DNA of 64,000 nt from RPQJ01 sp963706535 (lineage in GTDB: Bacteria; Pseudomonadota; Gammaproteobacteria; Steroidobacterales; Steroidobacteraceae): assembly GCA_963706535.1 (NCBI GenBank), contig CAVPMU010000024.1, forward strand, positions 96,108 to 160,107, written 5' to 3'. A program made the translations under genes and the position numbers. Positions 1-7,596 of this stretch are shown piece after piece (within the stretch, counting starts at the first letter, position 1; each line of letters starts with the position of its first letter). The notes beneath the pieces were generated by a model. It was not told the DNA's origin. It saw only the letters and a program-made list of their open reading frames with translations, and did not search any database.

Positions 1-1391
1 ATGTAGAGCGCCTGGATCACCTGCACGGGCGGTCCGATCATGCGGCCGTTGTAGATGTGGCAGCCGCTGCAGATGCCGAGGTAGGCGATCTTGCCGCGTT
101 CGCCCGGCGCGATCACGCGCGGCGGCACGGGCGGCAGCAGGTAGTGGACCTTGCCGGCCGTATTGGTGAAGGCGCATTCGGCGAAGTCGTCGATGCCGGC
201 CGTCACGTACTGGTGGCGGTGGATGATGCAGCTGCCGGGGCTCGGCCCCACCCGCACGATGTCCACGTTGCCGCGCTTGCCCTCCGCGAGCAGCAGCGCC
301 TTCAACTCCGGCAGCGTGTCGTAGCCGTTGCCCAGCATCACGTTGTCGAGGATGCTCACGCGGTCGGAGTTCGGCTCGGACTCGGGGTCGGCGGTGATGT
401 TCGCCGCGTGCGCGTGGTCCGTGATGATCAGCCCTGCCGTCCTGTTGTCGGAAACGATGTTGCCCTCGACGACCACGTCGTCCGCGGCCATCAGCAGGAT
501 GCCCGTGCCGGCCGGGATGCCCGCCACCGTGGAGCCCGGCGCGCCGAAGTTCGGGTGGTTGTTCCGCACCACGAAGTTGTTGCGGAAGATCACGTCCGAG
601 GTGGTCTTGATCGGCAGCCCCGGCGTCACGAAGGCGAGCAGCCCACCGGTGTTGTCGTGCACGTAGTTGTTCTCGACGATCGCGTGGCGGCCGTTCTCGA
701 TCTCGATGCCGGCCACGCTGTCGAACACCTCGTTGTGCGCGACGTGGATGTTGTCGCTCATGCCGATGTAGATCGCAGCGTCCGCGATCCCCGACACGAC
801 GTTGTGCACGACGACGCCGTTCTGCCCGAGCTGCGGGAAGATGCCGTAGACGCCGGCGTCCGCGATCACGTTGTTGCGGATCTCGAAGTTGTTGCCGGCC
901 TGCCCCATGATCCCGTTGCCCTTGTAGTTGCGGATCTCGAGGTTCTCGACCACGAAGCCGTTGCCGGAATAGAGGATGGCGTCGTTCAGCTTCTTTTCGC
1001 CGTCGAACAGGGCGCGCCGGCCCGCCTCGATCACGCCGATGAGGCGGATGCCGTCCTTGTCCACGTAGACGGTCTCGCGGTAGGTGCCTGGCAGGACGCG
1101 GATCGTGGTACCGGGCTCGGCGGCCCGCACGGCGGCCTGGATCGACTCGCCGTCCTTCACCACGAGTACCTTGTCGGTCGGAGGACCGGCCACCGACATG
1201 ATCGTGCCGGTGGCCGTGGCCGCCGCGACGGACGTGGCCGCCTCCCCTTCGGCGCGGAACCCACCCTCGTAGCTCGCGCCGCCGCTGCCGGACGTCACGA
1301 TCACGTCGGTCTTCGTCGAGCGGCCGAAGTACGCGCCGGCGCCGAATGCGGCGACGGCGGCCACCACGACCAGGATCCAGGCCTTCTTCAT
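1..1391 (-). CDS. Secreted parallel beta-helix protein with C-terminal cytochrome c site (3' end outside window)
   Basis: 463 codons are visible, from ATG at 1391 (Shine-Dalgarno GAGGAGGA just upstream) to the window edge. An N-terminal membrane segment (MKKAWILVVVAAVAAF) is followed by a linker and then, from about residue 70, a long run of beta-helix turns (patterns such as NGIMGQAGNNFEIRNN and GIEIENGRHAIVENN). Near the visible end a haem-c motif, CSGCH, begins a cytochrome domain that continues off the window. The turn sequences resemble the function-unknown family modelled as TIGR03805, whose members regularly sit beside, or are fused to, another exported protein; this is from memory of the family. 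The start overlaps the stop of the peroxidase gene in an ATGA, so the two are translationally coupled. It is probably periplasmic or membrane-anchored and receives electrons from, or passes them to, the neighbouring cytochromes. The substrate is unknown. Confidence 0.85.
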   Translation of the reverse strand, partial: MKKAWILVVVAAVAAFGAGAYFGRSTKTDVIVTSGSGGASYEGGFRAEGEAATSVAAATATGTIMSVAGPPTDKVLVVKDGESIQAAVRAAEPGTTIRVLPGTYRETVYVDKDGIRLIGVIEAGRRALFDGEKKLNDAILYSGNGFVVENLEIRNYKGNGIMGQAGNNFEIRNNVIADAGVYGIFPQLGQNGVVVHNVVSGIADAAIYIGMSDNIHVAHNEVFDSVAGIEIENGRHAIVENNYVHDNTGGLLAFVTPGLPIKTTSDVIFRNNFVVRNNHPNFGAPGSTVAGIPAGTGILLMAADDVVVEGNIVSDNRTAGLIITDHAHAANITADPESEPNSDRVSILDNVMLGNGYDTLPELKALLLAEGKRGNVDIVRVGPSPGSCIIHRHQYVTAGIDDFAECAFTNTAGKVHYLLPPVPPRVIAPGERGKIAYLGICSGCHIYNGRMIGPPVQVIQALY

Positions 1392-2551
1392 CTGCGTCCT
1401 CCTCGCAGCACGGCGCCCGAGGGCACGCGCGCAGGTCTCTCGGGCACGAAACTCTCGTCGGTGAGCGTCTGCAGGAAATCGACCAGCCGGTCGAGTTCCT
1501 CGTCCGTCAGGCGCGGCTCGTTGATGTGCCAGTGCAGGTACAACCGCTCGCCCCTCGGCACGGCGTGGCCGCGCCCCTTGTTGTAGAACCCGACGGCCTC
1601 GCGCAGCGTGTCGAACGCGCCCGAGTGCATGTAGGGCGCGGTGCGCGCGATGTTGCGCAGGGTCGGCACCTTGAAGCCGCCACGCAGCTTCGGCTCGTGG
1701 AAAGTGGCCTCGGCGCCCACGTCGAACGGCCGCCCGGGCGGCTCCGGCGCGCCGATCACCGCGACCTGCTGGTTGGTGAAGAGCGGCGGCGTGTGGCACT
1801 CCGCGCAGCGCGCGACGAAGGAGCGGAACACGTTGAGCCCCGCGACCTCGCGCTCGTTCAATGCGGCGTGGTGCCCGTGGGCGTAGCGGTCGTAGCGACT
1901 GTTGAGCGAGACGAGGGAGGTCTGGAACGCCGCCAGGGCCACGACCACCTGCTCGAGCGCGATGCCATCCGCCGCACGACCGGGGAAGGCCTCGCCAAAC
2001 AGGCGCCGGTAGGTCGCATTGCCATTCAGGCTCGCGAGCAGGCGCCCGGGCGTGTTGCCCATCTCCACCGCGGAGAACAGCGGACCCTGCGCCTGCACCT
2101 CGAGCGAGTCGGCGCGCGCGTCCCAGAAGAAGCGCTCGAGGAACGCGACGTTCCACAGCGTCGGCGCGGCACGACCCGCATCCGCGCCGTGGATGCCGAT
2201 CGACCGCGCGCGTCCGTCCGCGAGCCCGCGCTCGGGCTCGTGACAGCTCGCGCAGGAGAGCGTGCCGTCGCCGGAGAGCACCGGGTCGAAGAACAGGTAG
2301 CGGCCGAGGTCGATCTGCTGCGGCGTGAAGCCGTCGCGGTGCGGCGGCAGCGCGGTGCGGGTGCCGCCGACGCCGCGGCCCTGCAACGAGTCGTAGAACT
2401 GGTAGCGGTCGCGCAGCTCGCAGGTGCCGGCGGCGGTCTTCTCGAAGCTCGGCGGACAGTGGGCGCTCAGCACGAAGTCCGGTGTCGCCCGTCCTGCCGG
2501 GCTGCCGGCCGCGACGACGAGGGCGAGCAGCACGCGCGCACCCACCGTCAC
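1388..2551 (-). CDS. MauG-like di-haem cytochrome c peroxidase
   Basis: 387 aa. GTG at 2551 is chosen because it overlaps the preceding stop in a GTGA and is followed directly by a signal peptide (VTVGARVLLALVVAAG). Two haem-c motifs are present, CASCH and CAECH, separated as in bacterial di-haem peroxidases and MauG, with a downstream APYMHSGAF region that in this family supplies a distal haem ligand. Family members reduce hydrogen peroxide or oxidise protein or small-molecule partners in the periplasm, using electrons from mono- or di-haem cytochromes. The c4-type cytochrome encoded immediately upstream is the obvious donor. Length is normal for the family. Substrate preference cannot be read from the sequence. 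Confidence 0.9.
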   Translation of the reverse strand: MTVGARVLLALVVAAGSPAGRATPDFVLSAHCPPSFEKTAAGTCELRDRYQFYDSLQGRGVGGTRTALPPHRDGFTPQQIDLGRYLFFDPVLSGDGTLSCASCHEPERGLADGRARSIGIHGADAGRAAPTLWNVAFLERFFWDARADSLEVQAQGPLFSAVEMGNTPGRLLASLNGNATYRRLFGEAFPGRAADGIALEQVVVALAAFQTSLVSLNSRYDRYAHGHHAALNEREVAGLNVFRSFVARCAECHTPPLFTNQQVAVIGAPEPPGRPFDVGAEATFHEPKLRGGFKVPTLRNIARTAPYMHSGAFDTLREAVGFYNKGRGHAVPRGERLYLHWHINEPRLTDEELDRLVDFLQTLTDESFVPERPARVPSGAVLRGGRR

Positions 2552-3180
2552 TTGGCGGCGCCCTGTGCGTGAATATAGGCGATCACGTCGTCGAGATCCT
2601 TGCCGGTCGCGAGCACGTGCGCCATCACGCCCATCTGGCGACCGTAGCGGTCCTCCTTGCGGCCGCCGCGGACGCCGGAACGGAAATTGCCGTGCTGGCG
2701 CTCGATGTAGGCGGCGTCGAGCCCCGCCAGCCGAGGCGACGAGAGCGCCACGTTGCCCTCCGCCTTGCCGCCGTGACAGGCGCCGCACTTGCCGTGATAG
2801 AGGTTGTTGCCGTTGCGCAGGTCCGCGCCGCGCGCCGGGACGACGGTGGTCTTCGGCAGCGACGCGAGGTATGCAGCCACGGCCGCGACCGAGGCGTCAT
2901 CGCGCAGCACCGTGACCGCGGCGCGCATCTGCGATCCGGGCACGTCGCCCGGCTCGGCGCCGCGCAGGCCCGCGCGAAAGTTCTGCAACTGCCGCCGCAG
3001 GTAGTCGGCCTGCTGCCCCGCGAGCGCGGGCGCGCCGAGCGCGACATTGCCCTCGGCTCGCCGGCCGTGGCAGGCGACACAAGTCTCGAAGAGCTCGGGA
3101 CCGCTGGCGGCACCGGCCACGCCGCACGCGAACGACGCGCACGCGGCCAGCAGGAGCCACGGCCCCGGGCCCGGTTTCAT
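2548..3180 (-). CDS. Di-haem c4-type cytochrome
   Basis: 210 aa from ATG 3180, preceded by GGGGAG. A signal peptide (residues 1-25, ending near GVAGAA) leads into two similar cytochrome domains, each with a CxACH haem motif (CVACH, CGACH) followed by the RxAEGNVAL stretch typical of cytochrome c4. The duplication within the protein is obvious. Cytochrome c4 is a periplasmic two-haem electron carrier, often feeding terminal oxidases or peroxidases. It heads a coupled set with the peroxidase and the beta-helix protein. The frame is open further upstream, but that part lacks signal-peptide character and would run through the inverted repeat at 3230-3247. Confidence 0.92.
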   Translation of the reverse strand: MKPGPGPWLLLAACASFACGVAGAASGPELFETCVACHGRRAEGNVALGAPALAGQQADYLRRQLQNFRAGLRGAEPGDVPGSQMRAAVTVLRDDASVAAVAAYLASLPKTTVVPARGADLRNGNNLYHGKCGACHGGKAEGNVALSSPRLAGLDAAYIERQHGNFRSGVRGGRKEDRYGRQMGVMAHVLATGKDLDDVIAYIHAQGAAK

Positions 3181-3229
3181 CGCAACTCCCCCACTGGCCG
3201 GCGGTTGCCGCCGAGCCGACGTTTTCAAA

Positions 3230-3247
3230 GTGGTACGTTTGTACCAC
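3230..3247. promoter_or_regulatory. 18-bp inverted repeat, candidate TetR operator
   Basis: GTGGTAC-GTTT-GTACCAC: two perfect 7-base arms around a 4-base spacer, in the 103-bp gap between the TetR gene and the c4 cytochrome start, 50 bp upstream of that ATG. TetR-family proteins bind palindromes of this size and commonly regulate adjacent genes, so this is a reasonable operator for the cytochrome operon. A clear -35/-10 pair was not found around it. Confidence 0.5.
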
Positions 3248-3283
3248 CACGTTCGACGTGCGTAAAGACGGGCCCGGGCGGCT

Positions 3284-3940
3284 TCAGCCCGACCCTTGCG
3301 CGGGCGACACGATGCGGACGAGGTGGCTGACGATGACCGGACGGATCGTCGCGAGTCCGGCATCGCCCGCCTCGGCCAGCACCGCGCGCTTCTCGAGCCC
3401 GAGCAGCAGGCTGTAGGACATCTGCGCGTCGATCGCCGGGGTCTGCGAGCCGAGCGCGGCGTGGAATTCCTCGAGGAATCGGAGGTCTTCCGACTGCCGC
3501 GCGCGCACGACGGCGCGCAGTTTCGGCACGCGCGCCGCCTCGTGCAGGAACGCGAACTCCAGCACGCGGTCGGGACGATGCCGCGTCACCTGGTCGACGA
3601 CGTACGCCGCCGCGACGTTGGCCAGGCGTTCGACGAGCGCCTCGTCCACCCCGCCGCCGGCCTCGGCCTCCTGCACGGCCGCGAGTGCACTCGCGTGGAA
3701 CTCGCGCACCTGCCGCTGCGTGTGCTGCGACCAGTGCAGGAACGACTCGGCGATCAGGTCCTCGAGGTCGCGGAAATAATAGGTCGTGGACGCGAGCGGC
3801 ACCCGCGCCTCGGCCGCCACGGTGCGGTGGCTCACGGCGCGCAGGCCGTCGCGCCGCAGGATGCGCAAGGTCGCCTCGAGGATTTCGCGGCGCCGCAGCT
3901 GCCCGCTCGGACGCAGCTCGGCGGTCGGCCGTCCGTTCAA
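3284..3940 (-). CDS. TetR/AcrR-family transcriptional regulator
   Basis: 218 aa. The N-terminal helix-turn-helix lies at about residues 17-63 (RREILEATLRILRRDG, then VAAEARVPLASTTYYFRDLEDLI, the typical TetR recognition-helix region). The rest is an alpha-helical ligand-binding and dimerisation domain with no family-specific motif I can name. It lies 22 bp downstream of the haem-c lipoprotein gene and upstream of the c4 / peroxidase / beta-helix operon. An 18-bp palindrome sits just past its stop in front of that operon, so it probably controls the cytochrome cluster. The ligand is unknown. Confidence 0.88.
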   Translation of the reverse strand: MNGRPTAELRPSGQLRRREILEATLRILRRDGLRAVSHRTVAAEARVPLASTTYYFRDLEDLIAESFLHWSQHTQRQVREFHASALAAVQEAEAGGGVDEALVERLANVAAAYVVDQVTRHRPDRVLEFAFLHEAARVPKLRAVVRARQSEDLRFLEEFHAALGSQTPAIDAQMSYSLLLGLEKRAVLAEAGDAGLATIRPVIVSHLVRIVSPAQGSG

Positions 3941-3962
3941 GCTTGCCTCCCCCCAGGCGCGA

Positions 3963-4349
3963 TCAGTTGTTCTTCGCGCCCTGCTCCACCCAGGTGCGGA
4001 TCGTCCTGATCTCGTCGGCCGTGAGCGGGTCCTGCCCGCCGTGCGGCATCTTGATCGACGGGTCGACGCGTCCTTCGATGAGCATGACCAGCACGCTGGT
4101 GAGCGGATCCCCCGGCAGCACGACCGGCCCGAAGCGCGTGCCCTTCATCAGCGAATCATAACCCTCGAGGTCGAAGCCGCTCGCCACGTAGCCGGCCTGC
4201 CCCGGGACGTGACAGGACGTACAGTGCTTCTCGAGGATCGGAGCGACGTCGGCCTGGTACCTCACCTCGGCTGGCGGACGCTCGCAACCCGAGAGCAGGA
4301 CGAACGACGCGGCCACGACGGGCAGCATGCGGAACATGGCAGTGTTCAT
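3963..4349 (-). CDS. Haem-c lipoprotein (planctomycete-type cytochrome domain)
   Basis: 128 aa from ATG 4349 with AGGAA upstream. The lipoprotein signal ends in the lipobox LLSGC (Cys about residue 21), so the protein should be lipid-anchored. The mature part starts RYQADVAPILEKHCTSCH, one haem-c motif in the context of the PSCyt1 / planctomycete-type cytochrome domain, with SIKMPHGG supplying a probable Met axial ligand and TADEIRTIRTWVEQGA closing the domain. A longer reading from upstream start codons would bury the signal peptide, so I reject it. It is likely a periplasm-facing electron carrier, co-transcribed with the TetR gene 22 bp downstream. Confidence 0.88.
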   Translation of the reverse strand: MNTAMFRMLPVVAASFVLLSGCERPPAEVRYQADVAPILEKHCTSCHVPGQAGYVASGFDLEGYDSLMKGTRFGPVVLPGDPLTSVLVMLIEGRVDPSIKMPHGGQDPLTADEIRTIRTWVEQGAKNN

Positions 4350-4419
4350 GACGGTTCCTGGTGGACCATGAAGTGCACGTGACGCTGTGCCGGCCACGGG
4401 CCGCCGGCAATCCGATCTT

Positions 4420-5046
4420 CTACCTAAGCCACCCTGGCCGCACCAGCCTGAAGGTCAGGTTGATCCGTTCGCCCACGGGGCGCGTGGTCTTCGGCACCGC
4501 GTGCACCCAGTGGCGCTGGGTCGATGCGGCCATCAGCAGCAGGTTGCCGTGCGCGAGCGACAGGTCGAGCTTGTGGTCCTTGCGGCGTCGGTGGCGCAGG
4601 CAGAAGCGCCGCGTCGCGCCGAGCGAGACCGAGGCGATCACGGGCGCGGGACCGAGTTCCGGCTCGTCGTCGGCATGCCAGCCCATGCCGTCCCGCCCGT
4701 CGCGATACAGGTTCAGGAGCACGGCGTTGAACGGCGTGCCCGCAAGGCCCTCGACGCGTTCGCGAATGTGTTGCAGTCGTGGAGTCCACGGCCGCGGCAC
4801 GTGTGCCGTGCCGGAGTACGTGTAGTGCGCCGACGGGTCGCCGTGCCAGGCAACGAGGCGCGGCACCGGCCGGCGTGCGCCGAAGATGACGATCTCTTCC
4901 TGCTGCCAGTCGATCCCCTGGCGCAGTTCGGCAAAGAGCTCTGCCGCCTGGTCCGCCTCGAACGCATCTGGCCACAGTCGCAGGGCGCCATCGGGCAGGT
5001 CGATCCCGATCGAGCCGTCATCGAGTTCACGTCGCAGAGCAGCCAT
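4420..5046 (-). CDS. alkB: AlkB-family 2-oxoglutarate/Fe(II) dioxygenase, DNA/RNA demethylase
   Basis: 208 aa from ATG 5046. AlkB homologues oxidatively remove methyl groups such as 1-methyladenine and 3-methylcytosine from nucleic acids. The Fe(II) ligands are visible as HxD in GMGWHADDEPELG and a distal His in QRHWVHAVPK, and the 2-oxoglutarate-binding arginines as GERINLTFR. The length matches E. coli AlkB (216 aa), but the sequence looks closer to the ALKBH2/3-like branch. It is divergent from the esterase at 5117 with a 70-bp shared upstream region, and no Ada box is evident. A longer open frame upstream of 5046 is the antisense of the esterase gene and is not used. Confidence 0.9.
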   Translation of the reverse strand: MAALRRELDDGSIGIDLPDGALRLWPDAFEADQAAELFAELRQGIDWQQEEIVIFGARRPVPRLVAWHGDPSAHYTYSGTAHVPRPWTPRLQHIRERVEGLAGTPFNAVLLNLYRDGRDGMGWHADDEPELGPAPVIASVSLGATRRFCLRHRRRKDHKLDLSLAHGNLLLMAASTQRHWVHAVPKTTRPVGERINLTFRLVRPGWLR

Positions 5047-5116
5047 GGGTGGACAGCCTAGCGCGGGCTGCGTGGCCGGCGCACAATGATGCGATGCAGC
5101 ATTACTGGAGCCGGCC

Positions 5117-6037
5117 ATGCCCAGCGTCCGCGCCCGCCTGACCAACGCCTTCCTGCGCCTGGCCGTGAAGCCCGTGTGGCGCCCCGGACTCGAGATCGGG
5201 GAAGTGCGCGCGCGCGCGGCGAAGATCGACGCCCGCCTCGCACGCGGCGCGCCACCCATCGCGACCGAGGAGACGGTCGCCGGCGGCGTGCCCGCGACGT
5301 GGTTCGGCGAGCCGGCGCTGGCCGCGCGCGGCACCATCCTCTACCTGCACGGCGGCGCCTGGGTGATGCACCTGCCGGGCGTCTACCGGCGCTTCGCCAC
5401 GCTGCTCTCGCAGCTGACCGGCATGCGCGTGCTGCTGCCGGACTATCGACTGGCCCCCGAGCACCCGTTCCCCGCGGCGATCGACGATTGTTTCGCGGCC
5501 TACAACTGGCTGCTCGAGCAGGGCCACGCCGATCGGCCGCTGGTCGTGGCGGGGGATTCGGCCGGCGGCGGCCTGACGCTGGTCACGCTCATGCGCGCCC
5601 GCAACGCGATGCTGCCGATGCCGGACTGCGCGGTGATGCTCTCGCCCGCGGCCGATCTCACCTTCTCGGGCCCGTCGGTCAGGTACAACGCCGATGCCGA
5701 CCCGATGTTCTCGATCGCCTCCGTCGACCTGCTGGCCGACAAGTACTGCCCGGGCCAGGACCTCGGCAACCCGCGCCTCTCGCCGCTGTTCGGGTCCTGG
5801 GAGGGCCTGCCGCCGCTGCTCTTCCACGTGGGCTCGACCGAGATGCTGCTCGACGATTCCGTGCGTGCGCACGACCGTGCGCGCCAGGCCGGCGTGGATG
5901 CAACGATCGAGGTGTACCTGGACGTGCCGCACGTGTTCCACGCCTTCGCGTGGCTGCCGGAGGCCAAGGTCGCCACGCGCGCCATCGGCGAATACATCAC
6001 GAACCGCACGCAGCGCACGAGGCGCGATTCAGCCTGA
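5117..6037 (+). CDS. HSL-family alpha/beta hydrolase (esterase/lipase)
   Basis: 306 aa, ATG with GGAG 6 bases upstream. This is a hormone-sensitive-lipase-type carboxylesterase: oxyanion motif LYLHGGAWVM at about residue 75, nucleophile elbow AGDSAGGG at about 150, the acid in GSTEMLLDDS and the His in DVPHVFHAF near the C-terminus. All catalytic-triad elements are intact. Such enzymes hydrolyse short- to medium-chain esters; the natural substrate is not evident. There is no signal peptide, so it is probably cytoplasmic. The 3' end overlaps the end of the second, damaged esterase gene by 9 bases (convergent). Confidence 0.92.
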   Translation: MPSVRARLTNAFLRLAVKPVWRPGLEIGEVRARAAKIDARLARGAPPIATEETVAGGVPATWFGEPALAARGTILYLHGGAWVMHLPGVYRRFATLLSQLTGMRVLLPDYRLAPEHPFPAAIDDCFAAYNWLLEQGHADRPLVVAGDSAGGGLTLVTLMRARNAMLPMPDCAVMLSPAADLTFSGPSVRYNADADPMFSIASVDLLADKYCPGQDLGNPRLSPLFGSWEGLPPLLFHVGSTEMLLDDSVRAHDRARQAGVDATIEVYLDVPHVFHAFAWLPEAKVATRAIGEYITNRTQRTRRDSA

Positions 6038-6782
6038 CAGGAACCGCGCGACCTCCTCGAGCGCGCGATTGGCGTCGCGCAGCACGCCGGCGTGCATCTG
6101 GAAGACGTGCCAGCGGCGCGGATAGACGCCCAGGGTCGAGCGGACGCCGGCAGCCTCGAGCCGCGCGTGCAATCGTCGGGAATCCGGCAGCAGCAACTCG
6201 TCGGTGCCGACCTGGATCAGCGTGCGCGGCAGGCCCGCGAGGCTCGTGAGGTCCGCGAAGACGGGGGACGCGAGCGGCTCGTGCGCGTCACGACCCGCGA
6301 GATAGCAACCGGCGCATTCAGCGAGCCACGCATCATCGAGCAGCACCTCGCCGGGCGGCGCCTCCCTCGGACGCTCGCCCGCGAGATCCACCCATGGCGA
6401 GAACAGCGCAATCGCATCTGGCGGCGGCAGGCCGAGCCCACGCAGTACGAGCGCCGTGGCGACGCAGAGGCCGCCACCGGCCGAATCGCCGACGAGAGCA
6501 ATCCCGGTCCCATCGTGACCGCCGGCGACCAGGCCCCGGTAGGCCGCGACCGCGTCGTCCACCGCAGCCGGGAAGGGGTGCTCGGGAGCGAGGCGATAGT
6601 CGGCCGCAAAGACGCGCGCCTGGCAACGGAGCGCGAGGTGGCCGGTGAGCGCGCGGTGCGTCACGGGCGAGCCCACGCAATAGGCGCCGCCGTGCCACCG
6701 GCCTGCCGGCGCGGAAGATGGGTCTGACGAGCGTGCCGAGCGCGCCACGCAGCGCTGCGGCGACCATGCGCTCGAACGGCAA
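6029..6782 (-). pseudogene. Second HSL-type esterase, internally deleted and frameshifted
   Basis: The C-terminal two-thirds is intact in one frame: WHGGAYCVGS (oxyanion hole), YRLAPEHPFP, VGDSAGGG (nucleophile), GTDELLLPDS (acid) and RRWHVFQMH (His). The N-terminus is in another frame beginning near TTG 6782 / ATG 6767 (MVAAALRGALGTLVRPIFRA), only four bases after the rlpA stop. Between RPIFRAGRP and HGG the roughly 55 residues present in homologues are missing, and the frame changes there (about 6690-6740). A shortened product could start at GTG 6748 and would keep the catalytic triad, but without the N-terminal cap it may not fold. It is related to, but clearly different from, the convergent intact esterase. 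Natural decay and assembly error are both possible. Confidence 0.7.
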
Positions 6783-6786
6783 GGGA

Positions 6787-7197
6787 TCAGTCCGAGCCGA
6801 GGATCTCGATGCGCACCCGGTCGAGACCCCGGCGCATCATCCCCAGCGTCACCGCGGCGGCATGGGACAGGTCGGCGATGCGGGAACCGACGAACGGGCC
6901 GCGGTCATTGACTCGCACTTCGACGCTGCGACCGTTGCGCAGGTTGGTCACCCGCACCCTGGTGCCGAACGGCAGGGTCGGGTGGGCCATGGTCAGGGCC
7001 GAGGCGTCGAACAGTTCGCCGCTGGCAGTCGGCCGGCCGTGGAACCGGTCGCCGTACCAGGAAACGACACCCTCCTGGACCCCGGCCTGGGCGGCGCCGA
7101 ACGGCAAGGCGAGCGCCAGCACGGCCAACGCCATGAGGCCGCGCCGGCTCCTGCGCCGGGCAGCCTGGCCCTGGGTACCGGGGTTTTCTCGCGTCAT
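6787..7197 (-). CDS. rlpA: RlpA-like double-psi beta-barrel protein
   Basis: 136 aa from ATG 7197 with GAGAGG upstream. An arginine-rich N-region and hydrophobic core (LMALAVLALALPFGAAQA) form a signal peptide. The remainder is a single RlpA/DPBB domain: VVSWYGDRFHGRPTASGE, then LTMAHPTLPFGTRVRVTN and VNDRGPF, including the conserved His and Asp residues of the family. RlpA homologues are septal lytic transglycosylases acting on peptidoglycan strands lacking stem peptides. This one lacks the C-terminal SPOR domain found in E. coli RlpA, so its activity and septal targeting are uncertain. A strong promoter candidate lies about 165 bp upstream. Confidence 0.88.
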   Translation of the reverse strand: MTRENPGTQGQAARRRSRRGLMALAVLALALPFGAAQAGVQEGVVSWYGDRFHGRPTASGELFDASALTMAHPTLPFGTRVRVTNLRNGRSVEVRVNDRGPFVGSRIADLSHAAAVTLGMMRRGLDRVRIEILGSD

Positions 7198-7226
7198 CGA
7201 ACGGCCTCTCGAGGGGGCGCCGGGAA

Positions 7227-7268
7227 GGCTGTGGGCTGTGGGCTGAAGGCTGAAGGCTGTGGGCTGTG
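7227..7268. repeat. Heptanucleotide tandem repeat (six units)
   Basis: Six consecutive 7-mers in the pattern two GGCTGTG, two GGCTGAA, two GGCTGTG, in the rlpA 5' leader. Heptamer arrays of this sort vary in copy number in some Xanthomonadales-like genomes (from memory). Gene-less stretch 7198-7596 holds this array plus the two promoter candidates listed separately and nothing else I can support. Confidence 0.85.
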
Positions 7269-7360
7269 GGTAAGAGCCACACCACAGACCTGCCGTGGGG
7301 CGCCAAGTTCAGGACAGTTTACCAGAGGGTTCCTGGCGGGCCGGGCAGCCTGCCACAAAA

Positions 7361-7388
7361 ATCATATGAATCATGGTTTTATGTTCAA
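7361..7388 (-). promoter_or_regulatory. Sigma-70-type promoter candidate for rlpA
   Basis: On the minus strand TTGAAC (7388-7383), a 16-base spacer and TATGAT (7366-7361). It lies in a locally A+T-rich patch of an otherwise G+C-rich region. Transcription from here would give rlpA a leader of about 155 nt that includes the heptamer array. Confidence 0.5.
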
Positions 7389-7461
7389 TCTGACGGCGCA
7401 TCGGCAGCACCGTGGCATGAGCTCCCCGCACGCCGGGCCAACGTCCTTTTGTTGCAGTGCA

Positions 7462-7490
7462 TTGACGCCGGCAAGCCCTCATGTCATATG
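7462..7490 (+). promoter_or_regulatory. Sigma-70-type promoter candidate for gltBD
   Basis: TTGACG (7462-7467), 17-base spacer, CATATG (7485-7490; TCATAT with a 16-base spacer is an alternative). It lies about 105 bp upstream of the gltB start. Confidence 0.5.
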
Positions 7491-7596
7491 AGTGTCGATT
7501 CCACGATCCTGACATTCGTGCGGGGGGCTCCGGCTCGTGCAGCCGCGGCTTCACCGTGTCCTTGAGCCACGCACCCAGGCAGGCAGGCCCGAACCG

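Noticed and set aside
57..1586. Plus-strand open frame of 509 codons opposite the beta-helix gene
   Set aside because: His/Val/Asp-rich antisense of the beta-helix repeats; the minus-strand reading has a signal peptide, beta-helix turns, a haem motif and a Shine-Dalgarno.
6748..6782. Intact short esterase starting at GTG 6748
   Set aside because: The first residues (ARSARSSDPSSAPAGRW) are the out-of-frame remainder of the N-terminal helix, so the entry is treated as damaged rather than as a natural short form.
7198..7596. A riboswitch or small RNA in the rlpA-gltB gap
   Set aside because: Apart from the heptamer array and two promoter-like elements, no conserved structure was recognised; small open frames here lack ribosome-binding sites.
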